This document shows positions 34,418 through 42,688 of a stretch of 64,000 nt of DNA, piece by piece. Under the pieces are notes generated by a model. The model was not told the DNA's origin, ran no database searches, and worked only from the letters and a program-made list of their open reading frames with translations. Numbering within the stretch: the stretch's first letter is position 1; each line of letters starts with the position of its first letter. Origin of the DNA: Pseudomonadota bacterium (GTDB lineage: Bacteria > Pseudomonadota > Gammaproteobacteria > Burkholderiales > Gallionellaceae); the NCBI GenBank assembly GCA_021800795.1, contig JAJYYO010000013.1:1-64000 (forward strand), read 5' to 3'. The position numbers and the translations under genes are program-made.

Positions 34418-35647
34418 ATGAAGATGAAAAAGCTTGTTGTAACAATGTTCGCCGCCGGTGTCATGACATCGCCACTGGTCTATGCTACCGATGGTTATTT
34501 CTCGGACGGCTATGGCATGAAATCCAAGGGTATGGGCGGCGTGGGTATTGCGCTGCCTCAGGATTCACTGGCGGCTGCCAACAATCCTGCCGGCATGGTG
34601 ATGGTAGGCAACCGTATGGATGTGGGTGTGGACTTGTTCCAGCCTACCCGCACTGCGGAGGTCTCCGGTGCTCGCGGGCTGGTAAATGGCACTTTTGGCG
34701 GCAATGACCGGGGGCTCTTTCTGATTCCCGAATTCGGCTACAACAAGATGATCGATCCCGACAAGTCGCTGGGCGTGTCTGTTTATGGCAACGGCGGGAT
34801 GAATACCTCCTATACGAGCAGCCCGTTCGGTCCGAATGCCGGGATTAACCTGCAGCAATTGTTTATCGCGCCGACTTTTGCGATGAAAATCAACGACAGC
34901 AATGCCATCGGTATCTCGCTGAATCTGGTCTATCAGACTTTCTCCGCCACAGGGCTGCTTCCCATGTTTTCGGGATCATCCACCAATGCTGCCGCTTTAT
35001 CGAATAATGGCACCGACTCGTCCACCGGTGTGGGCATGCGTATCGGCTGGACAGGCCAGGTGAGCGAGGCAGTGACGCTGGGTGCGACCTATCAGCCCAA
35101 GACCAGCATGAGCAACTTCAATAAGTATGCCGGCTTGTTCGCGGGGCAGGGCAGCTTTGACATTCCCGGCAGCTACGGCGCGGGTATCGCGGTCAAGGCT
35201 AGCGATGCGACCATTGTTTCTGTCGACTACAAGGTGATTCAGTACAGCGGTGTGCCTGCTGTTGCCAATCCGGTACCCGGTGGTGCTTTGGGTGCCGCCA
35301 ACGGCATGGGTTTCGGCTGGCAGGATGTGAAGGTGATCAAGCTGGGTGTGAGCCATGCCTTGAGCGATACCTTCACCGTGCGCGCAGGTTACAGCCACAA
35401 TACGCAGCCGATCCCGGCCAGTCAGACCATGTTCAATATTCTGGCTCCCGGCGTGGTGCAGGATCACGTGACACTCGGTACAACCTGGGATGTGACCAAG
35501 ACGAATCAACTGACACTGGCCTACATGCATGCTTTCCAGCAGAATGTGAACGGTGTCGGCGCAATTCCACTCGGTTTCGGCGGTGGCAATGCCAATATCA
35601 AAATGTTCCAGGACTCTCTGGGAATTGCCTACAGCTGGAAACTGTAA
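34418..35647 (+). CDS. FadL/OmpP1/TodX-family outer membrane transport protein
   Basis: 409 aa. A signal peptide ('MKMKKLVVTMFAAGVMTSPLVYA') precedes the FadL N-terminal segment 'DGYFSDGYGMKSKGMGGVGIALPQDSLAAANNPAGM', including the NPA motif that plugs the barrel. The protein ends in an aromatic/hydrophobic strand ('LGIAYSWKL'). FadL proteins import hydrophobic molecules. Placement after tusA-dsrE2 raises the idea of uptake of a hydrophobic sulfur compound, which is inference. A strong terminator follows. Confidence 0.9.
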   Translation: MKMKKLVVTMFAAGVMTSPLVYATDGYFSDGYGMKSKGMGGVGIALPQDSLAAANNPAGMVMVGNRMDVGVDLFQPTRTAEVSGARGLVNGTFGGNDRGLFLIPEFGYNKMIDPDKSLGVSVYGNGGMNTSYTSSPFGPNAGINLQQLFIAPTFAMKINDSNAIGISLNLVYQTFSATGLLPMFSGSSTNAAALSNNGTDSSTGVGMRIGWTGQVSEAVTLGATYQPKTSMSNFNKYAGLFAGQGSFDIPGSYGAGIAVKASDATIVSVDYKVIQYSGVPAVANPVPGGALGAANGMGFGWQDVKVIKLGVSHALSDTFTVRAGYSHNTQPIPASQTMFNILAPGVVQDHVTLGTTWDVTKTNQLTLAYMHAFQQNVNGVGAIPLGFGGGNANIKMFQDSLGIAYSWKL

Positions 35648-35670
35648 GCCGATCTGAATAGTTACACGGG

Positions 35671-35703
35671 AAAGCCCGCTCCTCCAGGGGAGCGGGCTTT
35701 TTT
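35671..35703 (+). terminator. Rho-independent terminator after the FadL-like gene
   Basis: A perfect 12-bp stem (AAAGCCCGCTCC/GGAGCGGGCTTT) with a 6-base loop is followed by a run of T, 24 bp after the stop codon. Confidence 0.92.
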
Positions 35704-35785
35704 ACACGCCGAAAAGCTGCAAACAGAGGGATAAACCGCGCGCGCATCTGCATGGCTGACGGTATTTAAAAATCAGGGAATTTGC

Positions 35786-35963
35786 ATGAAAATCAGGAAG
35801 CTTGTTGTTGTACGCTGTCATGACATCATCAGTTGCTCACGCCACAAACGGCGACACGATGATGGCGGTAGGTGCCGAAAATACTGCACTGGGCGGAACG
35901 GGCGTGGTCCACTTTGTGGGTGCGGAAAGCACCTTTGCCAACCCGGCCATCATGCAGGCTTAA
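35786..35963 (+). pseudogene. Decayed, frameshifted fragment of a second FadL-like gene
   Basis: The sequence starts 'MKIRKLVV', nearly the signal start of the intact FadL-like gene 1.4 kb upstream, and then shifts frame. In the new frame it reads 'AVMTSSVAHATNGDTMMAVG' and then 'AENTALGGTGVVHF', matching the mature N-terminus (GMKSKGMGGVGIA) and the 'ANNPAGM' region ('FANPAIM'). A stop follows at 35961. The remaining 300-plus codons are missing. It is a remnant of gene duplication or of a neighbouring porin. Confidence 0.75.
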
Positions 35964-36119
35964 TACACGCGCCCCACAAGGTTGTTTTTTAAATTTAGAC
36001 TGATACAATAATAGCCGATTGTTCTAGTCTGAAAAGGGGGGTATTTCCGGTTCCTTGTTTTCAAACAGGAAAATTTGACCTCAATCGCTCGCAAAAATGA
36101 TAAAGGGGGCGGATACGCT

Positions 36120-36569
36120 ATGAATTCAGACAAGATCATTCTGCTTGTGGAAGATAATCCGGATGATGAAGCGCTTACGCTGCGGGCCTTCAAGAAGAAC
36201 AACATCGAAAATGAGATTGTTGTGGCGCGCGATGGCGTCGAAGCGCTCGAATATCTGTTCGGGACCGGCAGCTATGCGGGTCGCGACACGAGCAAACAGC
36301 CGCAAATCATTCTGCTTGATCTGAAACTGCCGCGCATTGACGGGCTGGAAGTGCTGCGGCGAATTCGCGCCGACCCTCGCACCGCCACGCAACCGGTAAC
36401 CATACTCACTTCTTCAAAAGAAGAGCGCGACATTATCACCAGTTATCAGCTGGGGGCCAACAGCTATATCCAGAAACCGGTCGATTTCGGGCAGTTCATG
36501 GAAGCTGTACGCCAACTTGGCCTCTACTGGCTGCTGCTCAACGTATCGCCCATCGGCAGCAAACAATGA
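36120..36569 (+). CDS. Single-domain response regulator (CheY/Rcp1-like)
   Basis: A 149-aa receiver domain: 'ILLVEDNPDDEALTLRAFKK' at the N-terminus, phosphoacceptor Asp in 'IILLDLKLPRIDG' (about Asp64), Lys in 'YIQKPVDF'. The extended 'FGTGSYAGRDTSKQPQ' loop is typical of the Rcp1-like group that works with phytochrome or hybrid kinases. ATG 36120 follows AAGGGGG. It overlaps the next gene by 4 bp (ATGA), so the two form an operon. Confidence 0.9.
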   Translation: MNSDKIILLVEDNPDDEALTLRAFKKNNIENEIVVARDGVEALEYLFGTGSYAGRDTSKQPQIILLDLKLPRIDGLEVLRRIRADPRTATQPVTILTSSKEERDIITSYQLGANSYIQKPVDFGQFMEAVRQLGLYWLLLNVSPIGSKQ

Positions 36570-38260
36570 ACAAGCCGCTGCGTCTGTTACTGGTTGAAGA
36601 TTCAGAAGATGACGCGCTGCTGGTGTTGCGGGAATTGTCCCGCAACGGGTTTGCACCCGAACATATTCGCGTCGATACCCGTTCATCACTGTCTGCGGCG
36701 CTGGATGACGGCGTCTGGGATATCGTGATTACCGATCACAATATGCCGGGTTTCAATTCCGAGGATGCGCTGATTCTCGTTCGCGAGAAAGCTAAAGACC
36801 TGCCGGTTATCATAGTCTCCGGCAGCATAGGGGAGGAAGTTGCCGTGGCCGCGATGAAGAGCGGCGCGCATGACTACATCATGAAGGGCAACCTGACCCG
36901 ACTGGTGCCGGCCATCGAACGGGAGCTGCGCGATGCCCTTGCCCGTCAGACGCACCGGCAGGCGCAGCTGACCATCGAGCACATGGCCTATCACGACGCG
37001 CTCACAGGTCTGTCCAACCGCGTCGAATTTGAGCGACATCTGCGCAGTGCACTTCAAAACACCTCGTATGGACACAGCCATTGTTTGCTATATGTGGACA
37101 TGGATCAGTTCAAGATCATCAACGATACCTGTGGTCATTCGGCAGGCGACGAACTGTTGCGCCAGGTCGCTATGCTCTTGAAAGAGCCGATCCGCGGTGC
37201 CGATACGCTGGCACGCCTGGGCGGCGATGAATTCGGTGTATTGTTGCAGGATTGTTCATACATTCATGCCCAGCGTATTGCTGAAGCGATGCTCGAACTT
37301 CTCCGTGATTTTCGATTCACCTGGCAGGGGAAGAACTTCAATATTGGCGCCAGCATCGGCATGGTCATGCTTGACCGGGCAGGCCTGACCTTTGCCGATG
37401 TGCTGCGTCAGGCGGATATGGCCTGTTACGCAGCCAAGGACAAGGGGCGCAACCGGATTCAGGTGTATTTGCCGGACAATCTGGAATTGCGTCGCCTGCA
37501 CACCGAGATGGAATGGGTCAACCGCATCAACCGTGCGCTGGAACAGGATAACTTCGAATTGCACTTCCAGCGCATCGTCGGGCTGAATGGCGCAAGTCCA
37601 GCCAACGGCTGCGAGTTTCTGATACGCATGCTTGATGCGGAAAGTCCGGATCTGATTTTACCGGGTGCCTTCATTCCCGCCGCCGAGCGCTACGGGCTGA
37701 TGCCGGCTATTGACCGGTGGGTTGTCACCCATTGTTTTGCCGAGCTGGCAGCCAGCCGCGCGGCGAATAGCGAGCTGAGTCAGGGAATCGCATTTGTCAA
37801 TCTTTCCGGGGCGACTCTGGGCGATGAAAACTTTCTTGACTTTGTCAAGGCATCGCTGGAGCGCAACAGGTTGTCGACCAGCAGCATTTGTTTTGAAATC
37901 ACTGAAACCGCCGCCATTGCCAATCTCAATCATGCCATCGCTTTTATCGATGGTGTAAAAACCATGGGCTGCCATGTGGCTCTGGATGATTTCGGCACCG
38001 GGTTGAGTTCCTTCTCCTACCTTAAGGCGTTACCCGCCGATTTTCTCAAGATCGATGGCGGCTTTATTCGCGACATGCTGACTGATTCGATGGATGAGGC
38101 CATCGTTGAGTCTATCAACAGCATCGGCCATGTCGCAGGCCTGAAAACGATCGCCGAATTCGTCGAGACGGATGCCATTCGTGCCCGGCTGATTGCAATC
38201 GGAATCGATTATGCGCAGGGATTCGGGATACACAGGCCGGAAGCGCTACCGCGTATTTAA
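36566..38260 (+). CDS. Response regulator with GGDEF and EAL domains (c-di-GMP turnover)
   Basis: 564 aa: receiver domain (about 1-120, 'LLLVEDSEDDALLVLREL'), GGDEF domain (about 135-300) and EAL domain (about 310-560). The diguanylate cyclase site GGDEF is intact, with an I-site 'RGAD' five residues before it. In the EAL domain the first motif reads 'EFL', keeping the metal-binding Glu, and 'DDFGTG' and 'LKIDGGFI' are intact. Both activities are possible. A cognate kinase is not in the window. Confidence 0.9.
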   Translation: MNKPLRLLLVEDSEDDALLVLRELSRNGFAPEHIRVDTRSSLSAALDDGVWDIVITDHNMPGFNSEDALILVREKAKDLPVIIVSGSIGEEVAVAAMKSGAHDYIMKGNLTRLVPAIERELRDALARQTHRQAQLTIEHMAYHDALTGLSNRVEFERHLRSALQNTSYGHSHCLLYVDMDQFKIINDTCGHSAGDELLRQVAMLLKEPIRGADTLARLGGDEFGVLLQDCSYIHAQRIAEAMLELLRDFRFTWQGKNFNIGASIGMVMLDRAGLTFADVLRQADMACYAAKDKGRNRIQVYLPDNLELRRLHTEMEWVNRINRALEQDNFELHFQRIVGLNGASPANGCEFLIRMLDAESPDLILPGAFIPAAERYGLMPAIDRWVVTHCFAELAASRAANSELSQGIAFVNLSGATLGDENFLDFVKASLERNRLSTSSICFEITETAAIANLNHAIAFIDGVKTMGCHVALDDFGTGLSSFSYLKALPADFLKIDGGFIRDMLTDSMDEAIVESINSIGHVAGLKTIAEFVETDAIRARLIAIGIDYAQGFGIHRPEALPRI

Positions 38261-38285
38261 TGTGAAACTCGCGTAGCGGTTCAGG
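38261..38285 (+). repeat. Hairpin repeat R1, 5' fragment
   Basis: 'tgtgaaactcgcgtagcggttcagg' matches only the first part of repeat R1 and begins directly after the stop codon of the GGDEF/EAL gene. The hairpin part is absent. Confidence 0.6.
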
Positions 38286-38326
38286 GATTGCTCTGTGCAT
38301 TTTTCGGTTACCCGGCTTCGTCCCCC

Positions 38327-39514
38327 TCAGACAACGAAGTTTTTGGTCGTATCGTTCAGTCGTTGGGCAGCCTCTATCATGCGCGCCGAATCGTTTATGC
38401 CGGCCTTGGTGTATGTTGCAACGGTATCGGTGCGCGCCTGATTTTCCGCCATGCGGTTGAGCACCAGGCCGACCAGCATTTGTTGATCGTCGGCCGCTTC
38501 GCGCACGGCTTCGACCGATTTTTTCATTGCCGAGGTGGCCTGTTCTATCTGTACGAAGGTTTCGGAAGAGGATTTTGCTGCCTGCAGGCCGTCACGAACG
38601 GCGGTTGCATTTTCCTGCGAAATGCTGACTGTGGAAGCGACATCGACACTCACGCGCTTGAGCACCGCGTCGATACGGGTGGTGGCTTGCGCCGCCTGTT
38701 CGGATAGTTTTCTGACCTCATCGGCTACTACTGCGAAGCCGCGTCCCTGCTCACCGGCCCGTGCCGCTTCGATGGCGGCGTTCAAGGCAAGCAGGTTGGT
38801 TTGTTCGGCTATGGCGCGTATGGCGGATACGGCGGTTTCGACTTCTTTTGCGCTACCCTCAAGGCTGGCGGCGTTGGCAGAGATTTTGCGACTGGCATCA
38901 TCCAGCACCGCGATCGCTTTTTCGGTGTTGCCTACCTGTGATACGCCATTGTGCACCAGCACGTCGGCGGAAGATGCGCTGTCGCGGGCGACGTCTGACA
39001 AATTGAGAATGGAGTTGGCGGCATCGGCCATTCCATTGATAACATTGACGATTTCGTGCGAGTTCTGGCGATATTCGTCCATCGTGCTGCCCAATGCCTG
39101 CATGGATGTGCTGATCTCGTGTGCGGTCGTGTCTACAGAGTTCGCAGACTGCGCCATTTCGCGCAATGTCTCGCGCAGACCGCTGGCCATGCTGTCGAAG
39201 CCTTCCGTAATTTCGCCCACCGTATCATCGCTGCGTATGCCACAGCCTTCGCGCAAATCGCCCTGACGTATGCGTTCTGCAGCAACCGCAACAAGGCGAA
39301 GCTTGCTGATCAGCAGCCATTTGAGCAGCGCATGATTGACGAAGCCGATGCTGATGCCGGCGACCACACAGCCCAGCGAGAACCACGGAAACATGCCTGC
39401 TTTCCAGGTAACGAAGAAATTGGCGTAGAAAGGAAAAACTATCCCCATGGTCAGCCCGAAACCCAGAAAAGAATATTTGATTTGCTTGAGTATCGAGATC
39501 TGTGACATGGTCAT
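38327..39514 (-). CDS. Methyl-accepting chemotaxis protein
   Basis: 395 aa. Two N-terminal hydrophobic helices ('[21 protein letters not shown]', '[23 protein letters not shown]') enclose almost no periplasmic loop. A HAMP-like segment and a methyl-accepting signalling domain with the hairpin tip '[39 protein letters not shown]' (about 240-280) follow. The lack of a sensing domain suggests detection of membrane or cytoplasmic redox state (inference). Single gene, minus strand. Confidence 0.9.
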   Translation of the reverse strand: MTMSQISILKQIKYSFLGFGLTMGIVFPFYANFFVTWKAGMFPWFSLGCVVAGISIGFVNHALLKWLLISKLRLVAVAAERIRQGDLREGCGIRSDDTVGEITEGFDSMASGLRETLREMAQSANSVDTTAHEISTSMQALGSTMDEYRQNSHEIVNVINGMADAANSILNLSDVARDSASSADVLVHNGVSQVGNTEKAIAVLDDASRKISANAASLEGSAKEVETAVSAIRAIAEQTNLLALNAAIEAARAGEQGRGFAVVADEVRKLSEQAAQATTRIDAVLKRVSVDVASTVSISQENATAVRDGLQAAKSSSETFVQIEQATSAMKKSVEAVREAADDQQMLVGLVLNRMAENQARTDTVATYTKAGINDSARMIEAAQRLNDTTKNFVV

Positions 39515-39595
39515 CCTTTTGTAGCGTTTGGTTAAACTACCGGGCCATTATTGAGTGTATCGGCATTATTTGCATAAACTTGAATAAGGCTGCGA

Positions 39596-40465
39596 TCAAA
39601 AATCCGCTAATCTGTCCAGATAGCGAGCCCGGTACAGCAAGCGCGGCATATCCGGATCATCGATGAATGCGCTGCGGTCATGCAGCACGTTGTTGCACAG
39701 CAAGCCCATGCCGGGTTCCAGTTGGAAGCGGTGGATGTGGGCCGAATCGGAAGAAAGCAGGCGTTCCAGCAGTGCGACGGCTGCCTGCGTGGTGTCGTCC
39801 TGTTTCCATTCGATGCTGCGGGTGCGTGCGGTATAGCGCATGTGCAGTGCGCCATCCCCGGGATCGACAAAAAATACCGGGCCGCTCTGTGCGGCACGCG
39901 CGATGCCTTGTTCATCGGTGCGTGCAGGGATGGTCATGGCATCAATGGCAGACAGCGCCCGGATAAAATCTATATTCGCATCGCGCAGCATCATATAGGC
40001 GATTTCGTGATCCATCACGCGGTTTTCGCCGCCTTGTCCTGCGCGCTTTACGCAATGCAGCAGCATGGCGCGTATCTGCCGATCATACGGGTTGTAGTAA
40101 CCATCGGTATGCCACTTGATGGCGCGGTCGGTATAGGGAATGTAGGCTGGTCCGTCATGATGGGTGACGGTGATGCGCGAGATGCCGGCTTCTCCTGCCA
40201 GCCAGTTGGCGTCCAGCCGTGTGAGACCCAGCTGCGCGCCCAGGCGTTGCAGGCCGTGTTCGTCTATATTGGCGTGTGCGGCATACACGGCCATATTGCT
40301 GCGACGGCAGCGCGACAGTAATGCAGAACGTTCGGTATCAGTCAGTTGACAGGGGTCGTTGATTTCGACGATCAGTTCGTCGCGATCGGTGATGGCGTGC
40401 GCCAGCTTGCGCTCGCGCCAACCCAGATAAGCGTTGCGGCTATCCGGATCGAACGGGTTGTTCAT
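39596..40465 (-). CDS. TauD/TfdA-family Fe(II)/2-oxoglutarate dioxygenase
   Basis: 289 aa. The facial triad is visible as 'WHTDGYY' (HxD) and the distal His in 'NNVLHDRSAF'; the 2-oxoglutarate-binding Arg would be in 'LLYRARYLD'. The family includes taurine dioxygenase and gamma-butyrobetaine hydroxylase. Substrate is not predictable; release of sulfite from an organosulfonate would fit the neighbourhood but is unproven. Upstream lies repeat R1 copy c. Confidence 0.82.
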   Translation of the reverse strand: MNNPFDPDSRNAYLGWRERKLAHAITDRDELIVEINDPCQLTDTERSALLSRCRRSNMAVYAAHANIDEHGLQRLGAQLGLTRLDANWLAGEAGISRITVTHHDGPAYIPYTDRAIKWHTDGYYNPYDRQIRAMLLHCVKRAGQGGENRVMDHEIAYMMLRDANIDFIRALSAIDAMTIPARTDEQGIARAAQSGPVFFVDPGDGALHMRYTARTRSIEWKQDDTTQAAVALLERLLSSDSAHIHRFQLEPGMGLLCNNVLHDRSAFIDDPDMPRLLYRARYLDRLADF

Positions 40466-40473
40466 GCTTTAAC

Positions 40474-40585
40474 GTGAAACTCGCGTAAGCGTTCGTTTGT
40501 TCCCTCTCCCCTCCGGGAGAGGGTTTGGGTGAGGGGAACGGGCATGACAAGTTCCATTTTCAGGGATGGCATCTTTGTCATGCAC
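40474..40585 (+). repeat. Hairpin repeat R1, copy c
   Basis: Complete copy: 'gtgaaactcgcgtaagcgttcgtttgt', hairpin 'ccctctcccctccgggagaggg', 'tttgggtgagggga', then a second hairpin between 'gggcatgacaag' and 'cttTGTCATGc'. Lies between the TauD-like gene and the 202-aa gene and overlaps the last codons of the latter. Confidence 0.85.
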
Positions 40586-41186
40586 GTTGGACAGGCGTGA
40601 GGCGCCGCCGGGCAGGGCGGACTTTCTGCGGCTTGCTGTCGAGCAGGTTGCGGAAGTTTCCTTCCAGCATCTCGACCGCATTGGGCGCTTCGATGCTTAT
40701 GATCTGATCGATGATCCAGCCGCTGTCTTTTTCATCCATGATTTGACCCATGCAAAAAGCGAGATAACGGGAAAAAGCAAACTCCGGCCCGTTTTCGGTA
40801 TAGCCAAACTCGGCATATTCTCCGGCGCGCCCATTGAGCGCATCGATGAACTGCTGTTTGCATGATTTCAGTTCGCCGCCCATCAGGCGGCTCTGATTTT
40901 CTGCATACGTTGCTGCCACATGGTTGGCCAGTGAGCTGGTGAATGTCGCGCGATCTTCCGCTGGGAACTGCCGGTAGGCCAGGCGGTCAGCGACCTGGAT
41001 GAGGAATACCAGAAATTCTGCGAGAAATGCAAAGTACTGAGGGCCGATGGCGACCTCGAATTTCGCGCGGCGGGTGTTTTTCAGTGCATTCTCGGCGATG
41101 CGCGAAACGTTAAACGCGACCGCCCCGGCAAGTTCTTCCGGGGTGTGTTCGCGGCCTGATTTGAACCAGTTGCTTTTAATGCGCAT
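40578..41186 (-). CDS. Unknown 202-aa protein, last gene of the operon facing dsr
   Basis: A mostly helical soluble protein ('RIAENALKNTRRAKFEVAIG', 'YFAFLAEFLVFLIQVADRLAYRQF'). The tail is very basic ('KPQKVRPARRRLTPVQRA'); the end of the gene coincides with repeat R1 copy c. No family recognised. It starts 6 bp after the tandem TusA gene and belongs to the five-gene minus-strand operon divergent from dsrA. Confidence 0.8.
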   Translation of the reverse strand: MRIKSNWFKSGREHTPEELAGAVAFNVSRIAENALKNTRRAKFEVAIGPQYFAFLAEFLVFLIQVADRLAYRQFPAEDRATFTSSLANHVAATYAENQSRLMGGELKSCKQQFIDALNGRAGEYAEFGYTENGPEFAFSRYLAFCMGQIMDEKDSGWIIDQIISIEAPNAVEMLEGNFRNLLDSKPQKVRPARRRLTPVQRA

Positions 41187-41192
41187 TCGGAA

Positions 41193-41678
41193 TTAACCTT
41201 TTTCCAGGAAAAAAGCATAAACATCCGCAGCGATTTCGGAGGTGTCGACGATTTTGACCCCGGTTGCACGGGCCCAATCGACGATATCGGAATGTATGCC
41301 CGGGCAATTGCTGACAAGTTTGAGCACTTCGCCGGAATTCATGCCGTTCAACAGTTTTTTGGCTTCAATGATAGGGCCGGGGCAGACGACGTTGCGAATA
41401 TCAAGAATGACGTTTGCTTTAACCGACTCTCCCGTGCCCTTACGCACATAGTAAGCCGTTCCGCCATCCGGTATGGCCTCGGTTTTCAGTACCTGGTTGT
41501 GAGTCTGCTCCGCCCAGGCGAAAAGATCGTCGCCGGTGCCGGGGCAGTCGGACATCAGCAGGAGAATTTGTTCGTTCTCCAGATCGCTGATGATGCGTTT
41601 GGCGCCGAGCAGCGGTGCCGGGCAGCTAAGGCCACGCATATCCAGTGTTACATTGGTGTGCAAATTTAGATGGCTCAT
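41193..41678 (-). CDS. Two-domain TusA fusion protein
   Basis: 161 aa made of two TusA/SirA-like domains. Domain 1 has 'DMRGLSCPAPLLGAKR' (Cys21) and domain 2 has 'DIRNVVCPGPIIEAKK' (near residue 99). Both keep the CPxP sulfur-binding motif. Each domain also has a second conserved Cys in 'SDCPGTGDD' and 'SNCPGIHSD', a feature more like the YeeD/SirA group. It could hold two persulfides. Tight spacing to the cysteine-free DsrC-like gene upstream (42 bp) and the 202-aa gene downstream. Confidence 0.88.
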   Translation of the reverse strand: MSHLNLHTNVTLDMRGLSCPAPLLGAKRIISDLENEQILLLMSDCPGTGDDLFAWAEQTHNQVLKTEAIPDGGTAYYVRKGTGESVKANVILDIRNVVCPGPIIEAKKLLNGMNSGEVLKLVSNCPGIHSDIVDWARATGVKIVDTSEIAADVYAFFLEKG

Positions 41679-41720
41679 ATTCAGGTGTCCTGTTGATTTC
41701 CAAAAGATGGCAGGCAGGGG

Positions 41721-42050
41721 TCAGTATCCGCCTTTGCCTAACGGTTGTGGCAAGCCGGCAACCTTTGCGCCCTGTTTGGCAGGCCCGATAGGAAACAGGT
41801 CGTACAGCGCCTTGCTGTCGGCTTCAGGCCAGAACTCATTGACGGCCTTGAGCATGTTGCGGAAATTTGGTGTAGCTCCGTGCTCACGATATTGTTCCCG
41901 CATGAAATTGATAATCTCCCAGTGTCTGGGTGTCAGTTCTATCCCTTCGGCAGCGGCGATTACGCCAACCACTTCTTCGCTGTAATCCGCCTCCAGCAAA
42001 TAACCGTCTGCGTCTGTTTCGAGTTCGACTCCTGCAACTATGTATCCCAT
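41721..42050 (-). CDS. DsrC-family protein lacking both redox cysteines (RspA-like)
   Basis: 109 aa, aligning over its whole length with the canonical DsrC of this window ('EGIELTPRHWEIINFMREQYREHGATPNFR'). The C-terminal arm reads 'KQGAKVAGLPQPLGKGGY' where DsrC has 'KQACKIAGLPKPTGCI', so both Cys A and Cys B are gone and a longer tail replaces the end. There are no cysteines at all. Such cysteine-free homologues have been proposed to be regulatory (RspA). Third gene of the minus-strand operon. Confidence 0.9.
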   Translation of the reverse strand: MGYIVAGVELETDADGYLLEADYSEEVVGVIAAAEGIELTPRHWEIINFMREQYREHGATPNFRNMLKAVNEFWPEADSKALYDLFPIGPAKQGAKVAGLPQPLGKGGY

Positions 42051-42085
42051 TGTTTCTTCCTTTTAATGAAAATCCCTCGCCGCCA

Positions 42086-42688
42086 TCAGTTAAGATCGGT
42101 GATGACCTTGTAGGGTATAAAAATGCCACAGCCATATCGGCGGTCGGCGCCCAATCCCGCGTATTGCAAAAGCAGTGAATCTTCCGCTTTAAGATCGTGT
42201 ATTACCAGGCTATAGCCGTGAATCAAACGATCGCCAGCCTGCGTGCTGTTGCGCATGCCGCAAAGCAGATTTCCGGCTATGCCCAGTTCAGCCAGTCGCG
42301 CGGCGACCCCTTGCAAAAAGGTGACTTCATCCTCGCAACCTGTTACCAGATGCGCATGCAAGGTGGGGTAAGACTGTATCTTGCGCAATTTTCCGCTGCC
42401 CAGTTGTAAGGTGCAACTGCCCATATCCAGACGTTTACCGGACAAATTCTCGAAATCGTTGGCCAGCGAGGGAGTCAGGCGCAATACCAGTTTGCTGCGC
42501 CTGGGCAGCAGCATGCCGGCTTCACTGCCTGAAGTGCGCAGCGGGATGACGCCTGCCAGCGTGTCCTCCGCAAGCGCCGGAGCATGACGAACCAGTGCAT
42601 TCCATAGTGCATAATGATAACCGGCAGGTATCAACTCGCCGCTGATATCGTAAACCGCGTCTATCATTTCCGGGTGAGCGCTATTCAT
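42086..42688 (-). CDS. Cas6/Cmx6-like (type I-MYXAN) protein without CRISPR context
   Basis: 200 aa from ATG 42688 (overlaps the upstream gene by 8 bp; ATG 42700 also possible). The pattern matches Cas6 of the MYXAN type: 'VYDISGELIPAGYHYALWNAL' near the N-terminus, 'LPRRSKLVLRL' mid-protein, and 'GYSLVIHDL...SLLLQYAGL' leading into the glycine-rich loop 'GLGADRRYGCGIFIPYK' (178-194). His25 and His35 are candidates for the catalytic His. Cas6 cleaves CRISPR repeat RNA, but no array or other cas gene exists here. Another RNA target, or a non-nuclease role, is inferred from its dsr neighbourhood. Confidence 0.8.
   Translation of the reverse strand: MNSAHPEMIDAVYDISGELIPAGYHYALWNALVRHAPALAEDTLAGVIPLRTSGSEAGMLLPRRSKLVLRLTPSLANDFENLSGKRLDMGSCTLQLGSGKLRKIQSYPTLHAHLVTGCEDEVTFLQGVAARLAELGIAGNLLCGMRNSTQAGDRLIHGYSLVIHDLKAEDSLLLQYAGLGADRRYGCGIFIPYKVITDLN

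Noticed and set aside
38261-38326. Possible terminator between the GGDEF/EAL gene and the chemotaxis gene
   Set aside because: Only the first part of repeat R1 is present and no stable hairpin with a T-run could be seen.
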